64,000 nt of DNA, from positions 33,495,690 through 33,559,689 of the forward strand of contig NC_065549.1 in the NCBI RefSeq assembly GCF_022605725.1, read 5' to 3'. The stretch is from Anthonomus grandis grandis. Taxonomy: Eukaryota > Arthropoda > Insecta > Coleoptera > Curculionidae. Below the pieces are notes generated by a model that saw only the letters and a program-made list of their open reading frames with translations, was not told where the DNA came from and did no database searches. Positions 35,500 to 47,026 of the stretch are shown here, in pieces (the first letter of the stretch is position 1; each line of letters starts with the position of its first letter). Made by a program: the position numbers and the translations under genes.

Positions 35500-36219
35500 T
35501 ATGACATATATATATAAAAGAGTTGGTCCTGACTGACTAGAAACGTTAAATTTTGCCAACGGGTTCCTTTTATAATGTAGGCATCGGATAAGAATGGATT
35601 TTTCGAATTTCCACCGATAAGGGGTAAAAAATTGGAAAATTGTTACCCGTGACCTCGAGAACTAAGGGGGCGTGGCTTCGGAGTTTGAACGGAGACTGCC
35701 CGCACCAACGAGTCGCAGGCATCAACTTAAGAAAAAAAGAATTAACTGCAACAATGTTTTTTTATAATGTAGGCCCCGGATACGAACGAACTTTTTGAAA
35801 TTCCACCGATAAGGGGTGTTAGCGATATGATAACTATCGCATAGCGGCATAAAACTGATTAATAAATACGATTGAAAAAGTGCCTCTGTATTATTTATAT
35901 TTTGGTAGACATAACAACAAGGCGGGTCCATGCGAGACTGATACCCGAGAGGTGACTCGACTTAGTCTTACCGCTCGCTCTGCATCTAACGAATCATTTT
36001 TAAGATTATTTATGTGTTGGTTTTATAATAATTATATTATATTAATCGCGCCCCTTGACCTCAAGAAAAACGGCGTGGCAATTGTGGGTTGCATGTACTA
36101 TCAATGAGGCGAGGCTTTGGATTTTATTTTTGTGTATTGTGGGTTGCATTTACTTATTGGAGGCCTCCTTTGACTTTTCTTTTATTTTCACGCGAGCAAC
36201 GCCGCGGGCATTCAGCTAG
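35500..36219 (+). mobile_element. non-autonomous Helitron
   Basis: The right end is ACGCGAGCAACGCCGCGGGC, ATTCAG, CTAG followed by T (CTAG at 36216-36219). This is the CGCG-hairpin plus CTAG terminus seen in insect Helitrons, which insert between A and T without duplication. The left part begins with a TATATATATAAAAG stretch and GTTGGTCCTGACTGACTAG, as in Helitron 5' regions; the exact 5' base is uncertain (about 35495-35515). Inside, a block with TTATAATGTAGG...CCACCGATAAGGGGT occurs twice (35570-35627 and 35759-35820), and ATTGTGGGTTGCAT occurs twice (36079 and 36136). No Rep/helicase coding sequence. It is more GC-rich than its surroundings. Confidence 0.75.
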
Positions 36220-36220
36220 T

Positions 36221-37015
36221 TCATTATGAAGAGTTATGATAATTAATTGTGATTATTATTTCTAGAAATGTCTTTGATTGATACCAAGTTTTTATACTCT
36301 GAATGATAAAAAATTTACAATTAAACCACGATGCTAAATTAATTGAGTTTTTTGATGATCGATATCAATGCATAATTATATGGATAACAAGATTTGCTAA
36401 AAACACGTTAGAAAAATAATATATCTGATGTTATTCTAAAAAGATATGTCCTATGACAAGAATAAATAAAAATTCCTTAATAAAAAATAGTTAACTCGTA
36501 ATATTCGAAAAATCATGCCCGAAATTGAAGATACTTGAAATGAGTATAAGAAAAGGAAAAACTGATACCAGGCCCAATGAAACTACTTTTAAGTAAGAAG
36601 TAGTAACTGATAAAGTGAGTGTGGGACACACATTTTTCTATTACTTTAAGGACAGTGTTATTCAAAATATTTCACAACTGAGTTTTAGTCACATAAGTGG
36701 TGGAGACCCACTTTTGAACTTTTGACAATAAATACATTTTTTTTATTGACAATAAATAAATCAATGCAAAATAAAAAGTGCATAATGAATTTTGCTCTAT
36801 TGCCGCAGCTATGAGAGCTACACATTTATAAGAAGCTGCTTGAAGTATAGTAAAGTAAAGACATAAATATTAAAATTCTATGTCTCAATCTGTAAATGTT
36901 AAATATAGTGTGATATAGGAAACTGCACTTGGTAGCTTGTATTTTTTGTTATATATTAGTACTATACTAATGCTGACAAAATAGTCTTAAATTGTATTTT
37001 TCGCATAATATTATA
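36221..37015. other. no gene recognised
   Basis: AT-rich sequence. A short TTGACAATAAATA motif is repeated at about 36722 and 36747. Confidence 0.4.
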
Positions 37016-38499
37016 CAGGGTATCTGCGATACTATAGATCAAAATATGTGAATTGACCCAAACATACCTTAGTCCCAAAGTTTATAGTTTTCTAGTATGA
37101 GAAATAAGAGTCAGTTATTTTTTATAGCCATATTTTTAGAGGACGCCACGTATAGCACTATTTCGGTAAATAGCTTATCATAACTTCTTTGTGCTATCTT
37201 GTATATAACAACTGATCAAAAAATATTATTTTCTTGAATTTCCGCAATAAAAAAGGTCTACTTGTTAGAAGTCCCTAAAGCTAATAGTTTTATAGATACA
37301 AAAACCAATGCATTAAGATAGTAAAATATTTTAATAATATAATGATCCACTTGCTTTGGATAATATCTGAGTATTTTCGCTATGGTTTCCAATGTGTCTC
37401 ATAAATTAGAATAATAATAACAATAATAATATTAATAATAATGGTATACTCTGCCTGTTGAAATAGTCAACCTGAGCCACCAGGGCTAAATAATGGCACA
37501 CACCCATGCAAATGGAGAAAAACTGAAAAAAAAGGTAAAAAATAAGAAAAATTTAGAAAAAATCGCTGCCTGGGATAGCCAGGGCATGTCTGGAGCCGGC
37601 GCTAGACTTGACAGCAAGCGAACCACCGGTGACAGGGTGCTGAGGAGGCGAGCTCCTGTCATACAAGAAACCATAGCTTCACCACAATCCCCAGTTTTCA
37701 CAATTAATGTAAACGAAAATCCTCATGCAATAAGGGAAACAAACCCATAGGAATAATTGGATAATATTTAATAAGATCCACTGAGTTATCACCTAGACTA
37801 AATGGCCAGAGATATTTACAAAACGTTAAACAATAATTGCCCATTTTATTGAAAGATCTTTTTATACAAACACGCATGAATAAGTGGTTTATGCATGATG
37901 GCGCTACATCTCACTTTAGTTTATTAGTTAGAGAGAATCTAATTAAAATTTGTTCAGGCAAGTCGATAGGCCGACTAGGATCTATATTGTGGCCGGTTAG
38001 ATTACCAAATATAAAGCCTGTGCATTTTTTCTTCTGGAATGATTTAAAACAACGCGTTTCCGATAAGCCAGTGGAAACTAAAGGTGATCTTTGACAAAGA
38101 ATTTTCCACCATCGCCAGGAAAAGAAAAATAACATCCAAATGCTTTGGAGAGTGCAGCAAGGATTAGTTTGTCGAGCTCGAGAGTATAATAGGCAAGGTA
38201 GTGCCCATGTTAAGCAATCTTTGTAGTTAGTATTTTCTCTTATTAGCTTTGTTGCCATCCTCATTTATTATTGCTAGGAACCATAGCAGCACTACTTAGA
38301 TATTCTCCAAAGCAAGTTGATAATGATGTTATACGTATGTTTGACAATAATTGTTGTATATAAGGTAGCACAAAAAAGCTATGATAGTGCTGTAAGTGAC
38401 GCCCTCTAGAAGTTTGGGCATAAAAAGTAACAGATCCCTATTTCTCATACTGGCAAACGTTCCTATACTGGGTTTTATGTCAAGATCTGAAACACTCTG
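37016..38499 (+). mobile_element. mariner-like element, decayed, with another fragment inserted
   Basis: The left end CAGGGTATCTG (37016, preceded by TA) and right end GAAACACTCTG (to 38499) bound about 1.5 kb. The inverted repeats are clear further in. The segment around 37095-37145 (CTAGTATGAGAAATA..., AGAGGACGCCAC) is the reverse complement of 38390-38450, and 37335-37375 is that of 38297-38335 (centre CCAAAGCAAG). Transposase remnants read ENPHAIRET (37715), TRMNKWFMHDGATSHFS (37870-37920; second catalytic D in HDGA), then degenerate catalytic-D3 residues (LPNIKP, where SPDLxP is expected) and RVSDKPVET. Stops and frameshifts abound. A foreign segment (37405-37700) interrupts the gene. 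Confidence 0.75.
37405..37700 (-). mobile_element. fragment inserted in the mariner relic, probably a non-LTR 3' end
   Basis: Between the left arm of the mariner and its ENPHAIRET codons lies a GC-richer block. Read on the minus strand it ends in GCAGAGTATACC followed by an (ATT)n run (37442-37405), like the simple-repeat tail of I- or R1-type retrotransposons. Open frames cross it on both strands without known domains. I am not sure of the class; a SINE tail would look similar. Confidence 0.4.
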
Positions 38500-38680
38500 T
38501 TTTTGTTGTTGTCCACGAGTGGACTCGAGTCGTTTCCGACTGCTACCCAGATTAGTGTTTATTTTGATTTTTGTTGTACGACTAACACAAACAACCATGC
38601 CGATGCCAGGATTCGAATCTGAGACCACACGATCGCATCATGAACACTTGCTCACAGTGTTACCGAAGTTGACTTGTCTA
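38500..38680 (-). mobile_element. tRNA-derived SINE, reverse orientation
   Basis: Read on the minus strand there is a B box GATTCGAATCC (38609-38619). A possible A box lies about 40 bases upstream (near 38655), and a body with TTTGTGTTAGTCG follows, like TTTGTGTGTGTCCG in the SINE at 15638. Its 3' side abuts the right terminus of the mariner element at 38499. It is more GC-rich than its surroundings. Confidence 0.55.
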
Positions 38681-39490
38681 ATATAGGATAAAATCTAAAT
38701 TTTGCTTATGCAAGTAATAATAAATACTTATTCGAAAAAAAAAAAGTGGAATGACAATAATAAGAAATACTTAATGCATATATGCACACGCTGACCTTAT
38801 TAAGAGAATGTTTTCAAAAAGGTTTAGATTTATTGGCAGATTCGGCCAAAATCTGTCAATACATACCAAACTTTTATTATGCCCCCCTATTTTCTTATAT
38901 GCAATTTTTTGGACATTATTATAATAATATAAATTGTTATAATACTCCACAAAATTCAAAATAGGGTCGTGAGAATCATTCTAAAATGTAACCAATATAC
39001 ATACACCTATCAGAACTATATTCAGTATTATAAATATGTAATCCATTTAAAAGAGAATTGTGTTTCACAATGCACTATTTATATTCAAATTTAAGAGAAG
39101 GATTATACTTTGGCTAAAAAATAAAACATCACTAAAATGCTTAATTTTATTCTTTATAAAGGTTTAAGTGCATTGACCAAATTACTAAATGATATTACTT
39201 GTCTTTGTCTTTTGTTACTTGTCTTTTCCCATAGTTAGATATAGAAACCGAATATAGAAACAGCTAGATATTTCTGGACCACCGGAAGGCCATAAATAGC
39301 TGCCCATCGGAACTACAAGGACGGTGCCTAACGTGTTCCAGAAAAAAAAGGGATGCCCTATTTATTCCAGTCATAGAAACACGACTTAGAAAACATGTGT
39401 TGCAACATGCTTGTACCATCAAGTTGAGCCGACGATTGTTGTTATTTGGGTACGCAATGGAAGCACGATTAACAATTTACTTATATTATA
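38681..39490. other. no gene recognised
   Basis: AT-rich sequence. Short overlapping frames on both strands (38771-38964) carry no known motif. Confidence 0.35.
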
Positions 39491-39817
39491 TCGCCCTCTT
39501 AATGCAACAACTAGATAACTTAAAATTCATAGTTTTGAGAAAATGCAGTTTCAAAATTCAAGCCGCGAAAAAAAAACACCTTCTAAATAATAAAAAATGT
39601 TTAAATTTTACAAAAATATAATGCATATTAGGCTATAATTTGGTTATCTAGAATACAATCAATTTTTATATTTTTGAAGAATTTCTAGTTGTTACTCCAC
39701 ATTTATTGAACAAAAAAAGATATCTAGTTATAAATACCTACTTGCCAGTTAAACAAAAAAACATCCATTTAATTAAACTTTATTTGAGACTCATGAACAA
39801 ATTTAGGATAGCGGTAA

Positions 39818-39960
39818 AGCCCGCTACTCAGGATCGGTGATGAGCTGGTTTGATGCGCTGATTCACAAATTTTTACATTGTAAATATAGGATGAGAAATA
39901 GCAATGATTTGCGAATCAGAGCATCAAATTGGTGCATCAATGAATAGTGAGTAGCGGGTT
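39818..39960. mobile_element. 143-bp MITE, flanked by TAA
   Basis: The ends are reverse complements over about 55 bases: one starts AGCCCGCTACTCA and the other, inverted, AACCCGCTACTCA, both continuing through TTTGATGC(G/T)CTGATTC. TAA lies on both sides (39815-39817 and 39961-39963), a 3-bp duplication as in PIF/Harbinger-type elements. Non-coding. Confidence 0.8.
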
Positions 39961-39986
39961 TAACAAAACAATAAGAAGTCCAATAC

Positions 39987-42603
39987 TTAAATGTCATTAT
40001 CACTTATATCACTATCGGAATCTTCTATGTTTTGAAGCGTTTTACGTGAATTTCCTTGAAATGGGAGATTTTCATAAAATCTTTTATACTCACTAGGAAG
40101 GGCTGGGGGATTCATTTTAAACAATGACATAAGGTCGTCATATTTTTCTTTCTTAAGAGGTAGCTGATTTTTATACAAGGGCTCTAAAGTATTATTTGCA
40201 GAAGATATACGTGTTTTGCGATTGCAGCTTAGTCGTCTGAACTCACCATCGAAATCTTCTTTAAAGTGAACGATGAAAGGTGCCGATTTTGAAAAGTTTA
40301 GCCAACAAATTTTCTGCCAACTAACCACCTTACGGCTTTCATCTTCTTTTCTGAAAATTAACTTTTGGTCTGCGTAACTTTTCCAGTTAAGAATTTGTTT
40401 ATGTATTATATTGTGAACCAAATATGGCTTATCACCTCTTCTTCCTGCGCACCGGGCTATAGTTTTATAATCTTCAGGCCAGTTTGCTTTTCGAACTCTC
40501 TTTAGTTCTGTCGATATAGCAGAGTGCATAGAATTGCACTCTATCTCACTATGTCCCACGACAAGAAACTTTAGATCGATTGTTTCGAGAGTTGGAATTT
40601 CCTGAACTGCTGTTTAACACATTGCTGCGACATATTTATTAAGATTTTATCCTGCACATCTATCACTGTAGCAAATAATGCTTTTAACATTTTCAGGTAA
40701 TAATTTAAAATAGCTGTAGAGGCAACTAGCAATTTTGCAACTTCCGCGCTTGCCTTCAACTTCACTCCACATGTAGCAGTCTCCTTGTTTAGACACAACA
40801 TTATAGATAGTTAAATTAAAGGATATTAATCGCTGTTTATAGAACAACGCATTATTTGACGGATCATTAGGAGTCATGAGAATTTGTTGGAGATTAAAAT
40901 TGCAGCATAAAATGTCGTTGTTGGAGCTTTCAGCTAATGCCTTGTTCGACCTTTTTTCCTGGCGAACCTTTTCTTTGGCAGCTAGATGGGCTTGATAATT
41001 AGCTTCTATAATTTCAGTTTTTATGCTACCAGGTCAGGTGTATTATAAGTCATACATGTGCGATACTGATCCTTTCTGGTCCGGAAAAAACCCAGGTTAT
41101 ATTCTTCACAAAATATCTTTCTGTAAGCTGAAGAAGTTGCAAATGGCAGATGATTCTCTAAACACTCGTTTTTATACATTGTGTACACAATAGTAATATT
41201 AAGATCAGACTTTAAATATTTCCTTTGAGTTTTTTCTCGACAATAATGCGAGGCAATGACAGGAAACTTTTCAATATGTTTTCTTACTCCTTCTAAAACT
41301 CCAGGAGGTGTGGCATTCTTTAGACCTTTGCCCCTTTTTATCCTTTGAAGTAATATTTCCTTCCATTCGTTTTTTCATAGCGATATCTAGCACCCCTTTC
41401 CGTATTCCCAGAGTATTTATAAACATGGTCCTACAAACTTGAATCTTTGCTTCAACAGTAGGCAAGAAAAAGACAATAGTATTTTTGCCCTTAGAATTTT
41501 CTTTGGTTGTCCAGTTTTTTGCTATTTTTTCTGTGTTGCTTTGTATAAAATTTCTTTGTTGTTCGTATGAATCAAGCTGATAGTAACTTTGAAAAATTTT
41601 GAGACGATCATCGTGGGTTAATTTGTTACTGCATTTTCTTCTACATTTTGCCGTGCACGGATCCTTTACTGACACTCCAGGAACGTATTTTTCTCTGCTG
41701 GAGATATAACTTTCGCCATGCTGTCTCCTTTTTTTTGGAATATTTTTTTTCCACTCATTTGGATTCCTCTTCTTCTTTCTAGATTTTTGGGTTTTCGAAG
41801 GAAATTTTTCCATACCTTCGAGTTGTATGTCTGTTGTCAAAGTCGATTTTTCAATACCTAGTTCTTCTTCAGATGTTTCACCTGAAGAACTTTGAACATA
41901 TTCTGAAACCTCGGGTGAAAATGGTTCTATATCTAACTCCAAATTGTATGATAAAGGAGAACGTTGATTACTGGGACCAGGCAAATTGTCATAATCTGAA
42001 AAAATAAGATGTATTGCTAAGAGGTAAATTCATCCAAAAAGTATCTGCAGAGGTTTTGATATTATGCAAAAAAATACCTGCAGTCTGTTGCGCATTAGAA
42101 TAGGGTTCTCTCTGCGATATTGATGTGTTGTCTATAACATTCACAACCTTTTGTCCTACGTTTACTTCTGGCTTGGGTTCTTCTGAAGGAAAAACAGCAA
42201 CTACAATAAGATAAGGTACTGTACCCAGACGTTGCTATGAAAAAGTGCCGAAAAATATTTTTTGAAATAAAGCCAGAGACAATTAAAAACATACACCCGA
42301 TTTTCGTTTTAATATAGATAGAATATCTCGTAAACTTCTAAAATATAAAAAAAAATAATGGGTTTAGACTATCATCCATAAGGCGAGCCTTTTCCCCTAT
42401 TTAACCGAGTTCGTATATCTCAATTTGTAAAACCCTGCTAAACAACTGAAAAAAATCAAATACACTCATTTTATGTATTTACATAACCTCACTTTCTGGC
42501 TTTATTTTAATTGTAAGTTTATTAAAGTTAATTATCACATACCTTCAATATTTTCCGATTGCCGACGTAAAATTTCTTACATTTTCTTTCCTCTTGACGT
42601 CAT
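39987..42603 (-). pseudogene. three-exon transposase-like gene, disabled
   Basis: Three exons join in frame. Exon 1 is 42603-42543 (ATG, 20 codons plus one base, donor GTATGTG). Exon 2 is 42182-42078 (acceptor CCTTCAG, donor GTATTT). Exon 3 starts at 41995 (acceptor TTTTCAG) and ends at the TAA at 39987. Both introns are phase 1. The protein has an acidic N-terminus, a basic stretch (KKKRNPNEWKKN), a cysteine cluster (CTAKCRRKC), a segment with HYCREKTQRKYL, a YMWSEVEGKRGSCKIASC stretch, YSDRCAG (where family members have a D, C and GQN) and GHSEIECNSMHS. Damage: a stop in exon 1, a frameshift in the A/G run near 41335, another near 41030, a stop in place of Q after CAG (about 40648), and another stop about 30 bases on (near 40617). 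The superfamily is unknown to me. The D of SDxC and the H/E of GHSE may be catalytic; that is inference. Confidence 0.75.
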
Positions 42604-43129
42604 TTTTTTATAATAAACCACTTTAAAATAATTGTTTTAACACTGATAAGGCACCTGTTATTTCAAACACACCACTGGATATCTCACACAGATTGAGAAG
42701 GTACGGCGAATAACTTAAATAACACTAGGGCAACAACTAGGTATCTCAAGATGCAGAGTTTAAGTATTACATTAAGTGATAATATAAGTCGACCAATAAA
42801 TAGGTATCTCAACATGCCAAGTTAAAGAATGTAAATTTTGTTTGTTTTGGGAGTTATATATTTTTGCCACTGTGTAAGTAAAGACTAGTCGCTTGTAGAA
42901 GATATCTAGTTGTAGCATTGAAAAGAGTAAGCAATATTGGGTATACTTAACTGAATAACTTGGCATTGAATGGTTGAATAAAAAGACTGAAAAAAGCCTA
43001 CGTACAAGGACGAAAATATTTCTTGCTAGTAAAGCGTACTATATTTTAAGTAAATTTTTTAATGATTAGCATTTAAGTATTTTTCAAAGTTTTATATAAT
43101 TTTATTTTATTTTAAATTAGTTTCTCGTT

Positions 43130-43222
43130 TTTATTGATTTAATGTACAGTCTATTGGCTTTGTCTACAACTTCTATGTTTATATTGACAATAAAGCATTT
43201 TTGAGTTTGAGTTGAGTTTGAA
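43130..43222 (+). repeat. 3' tail of a non-LTR retrotransposon
   Basis: TTGACAATAAAGCATTTTTGAG followed by TTTGAGTTGAG-type repeats resembles the polyadenylation signal and short-repeat tail of CR1-like insect elements. Only about 90 bases are recognisable. It sits just inside the right end of the 39491-43272 transposon. Confidence 0.45.
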
Positions 43223-43299
43223 CTCAAAATGTCTAAAATTTAAGTTATCTAGTTGTTCAATTAAGGGGGCGATATGTTATGTTATTTTATTCATCTATA

Positions 43300-45327
43300 C
43301 AGAGTGTTTCAAATTCGACCCTCAGCATCGCGATCTCGGAATCTATAAGAGATAACGAAGATGGTTTAATTGTGGCAAAGTTGACAATTTTTGAGCTTAA
43401 CAATTTGCCTTTAAAAAAAAATAAAAATTTCAAATGGTTTCGAAGATATTCGAAAAAATACGAAATTTTGAAAAACCGATTTTAGTTTTTTTCTAAGCTT
43501 ATTTTTTATCAGATTTTAAAAAAGGTTGTGTTTTTGCGTTGTCACTTTTTTTGTGCTACATGATGATGTTTTTATATTTTTAATACGACGTTTCGTCTTT
43601 TGCCAACTATTATCAACTCTGTTCTTTCTTATGGGCACCATATTGGGATTTTCCATTTTTAAAATCTCTGCAAAATTACCCTTTTTTGTAAAAACCCGAA
43701 TTTTTGGAAAAAAACTAGTTTTACCGCAGTAGGCTGTGATAAGCTGACGACACAATGTTTAAAGTGTTATAAATAACATTCATATGTTTTAAATACTTGT
43801 ATATTTTGTTAGTATTGTAGTACAAAGTGAAAGGGATTTTACTAATACTTTAAGTAATTATGCTTTTTATAAGTAAAGAACAGAGAAATATGATTAAAAT
43901 TTATTATAAATACGATAGAAGTGCCATTAGAACGTCAGAAATGTACTTGTTGACGTATCTGGAGCAACCGCACTAGACTATTATTTATAACTTTAGATAA
44001 AAATAAATCTCTGGTATGTTTGGTTCTTTTAATTTTATGGACCGATAAAAGTACATCTACATAGTGTGGCATTTTTAACAAAAATAATTACCGCATTTGG
44101 AGCCAAAATAATCCCCAACAATTTCAGAAAATTCAGGCATAAGTGCGAATTAGCCTAAATGTTTGGGCAGATATTTATAAAAATCGAATTTTGGGTCCTT
44201 ATTTTATTAACATTACTCTTAACGGAGATTTTTATAGCCAGTTTTTAGAATCCGATTTTGAAGACTATTTGGGTAACATGATTCCTATAGGAAATTACTA
44301 TAAGGTTTGGTTTATTCAAGATGTTCAAATTCAAGGTGCTCACATGATAAATTTCCAATGGTCTTACAGAAAGGTTTGGTAACAGATGGCTTGGAAAAAA
44401 TGGTCCTCTAAGATGGCCAGTAAGGTTTTCTGATTTGAAGGTTTCAGATACATTTTTATGGCGAACATCAAAACCGAGTTTATGGGAGCGAAGAATTTTA
44501 AAATATTGAGAGAAGATGCGGTTATTAAGGAGTTTAATAGATTAACTAGCCGAGAAATAAATCGCGCGGTGCTCAATATTCATAAGAGAGGGCAATTGTG
44601 TGTTGGCATACAGGGACAACAATTTTAGCACTCAATATCATTTTATTTTAGGATATTTTTTTTTGTTGTTAAATTTATTATTTATTTATTTACCAACGCG
44701 TTAAACCCAATATGAAATAAAATTGTTAATAAAATTTCCCTAGTTTTTTTTAATAATTTATTTTTTTTTGAAATATTTACAGTTGTTCGAAAATAATAAA
44801 GGTGTAACCTTGAAGTAATGTATGTGCACTACTACGGTATTGCATTGCTAGCATTTAGGTCTATATTGTATGTATAACATGTAACTTTTAGTGAGAGGTT
44901 AAATAATGTCTTGTCTGTTTATGCGCAGCAAATTTAGTTTTTTTCAAAAATTCTAATTTTTAAAAACAAAAAATTGTGATACATTAATAAAAAGATTTTA
45001 AAATGGCAAAATCCAAATATAGCGCTCATAAGAAAAAAAAAAGTTGATGATAGTTGGCAAAAGCAAAACGTCGTATTTAAAATCTGAAAACACCATCATC
45101 TAGCACGAAAAAAGTGGCAATGCAAAAGTGCAAATTATTTTTAAATCTGTTAAAAAAAAAATAAAATTTATTTTTTCGAATATCTTCGGAACTATTCAAA
45201 AATTTTAAATTCTTTTAACGGTAAATTATTACGGTCAAAAATTGTGAACTTTGCCCCAATTTAACCAACTTCGTTGCTCTTATAGATTTTGAGATCCCAT
45301 GTTAAGAGTCAAATTTGAAGCAACCTG
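43300..45327 (+). mobile_element. mariner-like element with ~340-bp terminal inverted repeats
   Basis: Starts CAGAGTGTTTCAAATTCGAC, ends with the inverted counterpart CAAATTTGAAGCAACCTG, and is flanked by TA (43298-43299 and 45328-45329). The inverted repeats run to about 43665 on the left and from about 45000 on the right, at roughly 80% identity by eye. Examples of shared blocks are AATCTATAAGAG, GAAGATATTCGAAAAAATA, TACGACGTTT and TTTTGCCAACTAT. A damaged transposase lies in the centre. The divergence between arms and the broken gene make this an older copy than the one at 28288-30109. Confidence 0.88.
44143..44600 (+). pseudogene. mariner-like transposase, C-terminal half, decayed
   Basis: Reads LNVWADIYKNRILGPYF, NGDFYSQFLESDFEDYLG and WFIQDVQIQGAH, where the family has a WxQDGAPPH-type motif. 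The second catalytic D is kept, but residues after it are altered. Frames are then broken: NRWLGKNGPLRWPVRFSDLK follows in another frame, where RSPDLTP would be expected. A C-terminal helix region extends to about 44600. The N-terminal DNA-binding half is not readable between 43665 and 44140, so an internal deletion is likely. Confidence 0.7.
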
Positions 45328-45329
45328 TA

Positions 45330-46759
45330 TGCTTTTGGCTAAATAAAAGTTTTAAACCATCTTTTTAATCTCAATATGTTTTATTTCAGTTATCATGTAA
45401 ATAGGAAATATTTCATTATTCGAAATAAAATTATTTATTTTGCTAATTATTTTTTGCTCACTAGTTGTCGATTTGACCTTTAGATTTTATAAAGTTAAAT
45501 TGTACAAAGAATATCTATATACATTTTGTTCTCGACTTATTTCAAAGGAGATACAACCGCCAAAGAACGCTACTAAAAATCGGGTTTCTTTAATAAACTC
45601 GGATTTTACGAATTTTAGCAGAAATATACTTTTTATAAAATACCAGCTAATTTTTAATCAAAAAATATAAAAAAAGTCGTCCTGATTGAGAAGTTTTTTA
45701 TTATGATTTTAGTAACGTTGGCATGTTTTCTCCCTAATTAATGTTTAAAATTGATTGTAGTTCTTGATTAGCCAAAACATGCAATTTGCTAAAAAAACTA
45801 AACATGATATTTGCTTTAAATACGTATAAAAATGAAGTGTTTTTTACAATACTGCTAGCTAGTAACATTACGGTAAAACCCACTAAACAGAAATTTTATG
45901 CCGAGTAAAGTCCATTTGGAGTCAATCACTTTAATTTATAGACGCATCTAGCAATTTAGGAGTTTAATGAGATTCATAGCTATATTTTTTTTAAGATGAC
46001 CATTGACCACTCACTACACAATATTTGCAATATACTTGCAGAGTACGTCGGAAGTAACATCTAGATATAATAAAAGTAAGATGCTATTTATCATTTGACC
46101 TATATAATTTTGGTTGTTCTAGTAGGAAGAAAAAAACCTTTTCTTTTTTTTATTAAAATTATTACTTATATTTTATTTAAGTACAAGGTGGATTTAGACA
46201 ATTTAGTGAGAGATTTAAATTGGACTGTATATTTGTGATTAGAAGTAAATGTGGAAAGGTGGAAAAACCAGCCCTTAAAGATCCTTACCTTAAGGTGTCT
46301 GTATGCGGCTTTAGCAGGCCTGCTCTGGACTTCTTGGGTCTCCTAACTCGGGTTGAATCACTAAGAGTGGTTGAGGGTTTGACAAGTAAATCACGATATG
46401 TGATGCGGTAAGATTAAGACAACAGTTACGGAAATAAACGTATAATCACGACACTGGAATCAATGCGCGATGCGTAAAAGTGCTAACAAGGAAGTAAGTC
46501 TTCTCTCTGGTCTCACTGGTTCAGCACAAACCAAAGGAATTTAGAAATTTAAAGGCTATCGTACACGCGCAGATTTGTTGTTATTAATACTTAGAAAATA
46601 TTAATTAAATTGATTATAATAAAAGGAGAAAATTAAATTAATTGAAATGGTAGTTTCAATTTAGAGAGAAAAACAAAGAAATATTATAAAAAGAAAAAAT
46701 TTAAAGTATTTGGACGTTCACGAACCAAATGTGGACGGACCAAGTTTTGAATTAAATAT
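45330..46759. other. no gene recognised
   Basis: AT-rich except a more balanced block at about 46240-46560 that I cannot identify. Small plus-strand frames (45440-45670, 46220-46411) show no known motif. Confidence 0.35.
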
Positions 46760-46975
46760 TGTCATGAAGTGCAAGAACTTCTATTGAATGGGTACAGGAG
46801 GAAGAACGACTGGTAGAATTGGTTTGTAGTGCCCTAGAAGTGGATTTAACACGATTAAGTAGAAGAGTTGGAGAGAAACTGGGCATAAAACTTTTACCAG
46901 TGTTTAAAAAAACATGGGTCTAAATGTTTTAAATATTTCAAACGTAGAGATATTTCTCAACCACTATAGGTGAAT
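46760..46975 (+). pseudogene. N-terminal scrap of a mariner-like transposase
   Basis: Reads LVELVCSALEVDLTRLSRRV then, after a frame change, CLKKHGSKCFKYFKRRDISQ. This matches the second helix-turn-helix and the following KxHQELL-like segment of the mariner-like proteins in this window. It ends shortly before the left terminus of the element at 47027, which probably inserted into it. ACACCCCCTG followed by TA at about 48149-48160 may be the right end of this outer copy. Confidence 0.45.
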
Positions 46976-47026
46976 AATTTTTAGCGGAATTGTATTGAGA
47001 ACTTGAATTAATACGACATTCATGTA

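Larger units (their letters stand above)
39491..43272 (-). mobile_element. 3.8-kb DNA transposon with ~48-bp terminal inverted repeats and an intron-containing transposase
   Basis: The left terminus 39491-39539 (starting TCGCCCTCTTAAT) and right terminus 43223-43272 are reverse complements over about 48 bases with few mismatches; the shared core is ACAACTAGATAACTTAAA. The adjacent bases are similar (TATTA before a shared TA on the left, TGTTA after it on the right), so a short target duplication may exist but is not exact. Between the ends lies a single minus-strand gene (39987-42603) of a protein family repeated in arthropod genomes. Its position inside inverted repeats supports reading that family as a transposase. 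A MITE (39818-39960) has inserted near the left end, and a non-LTR tail lies beside the right end. Confidence 0.7.

Noticed and set aside
43516..43755. Overlapping frames on both strands at 43.5 kb
   Set aside because: They lie in the left terminal inverted repeat of the mariner-like element.
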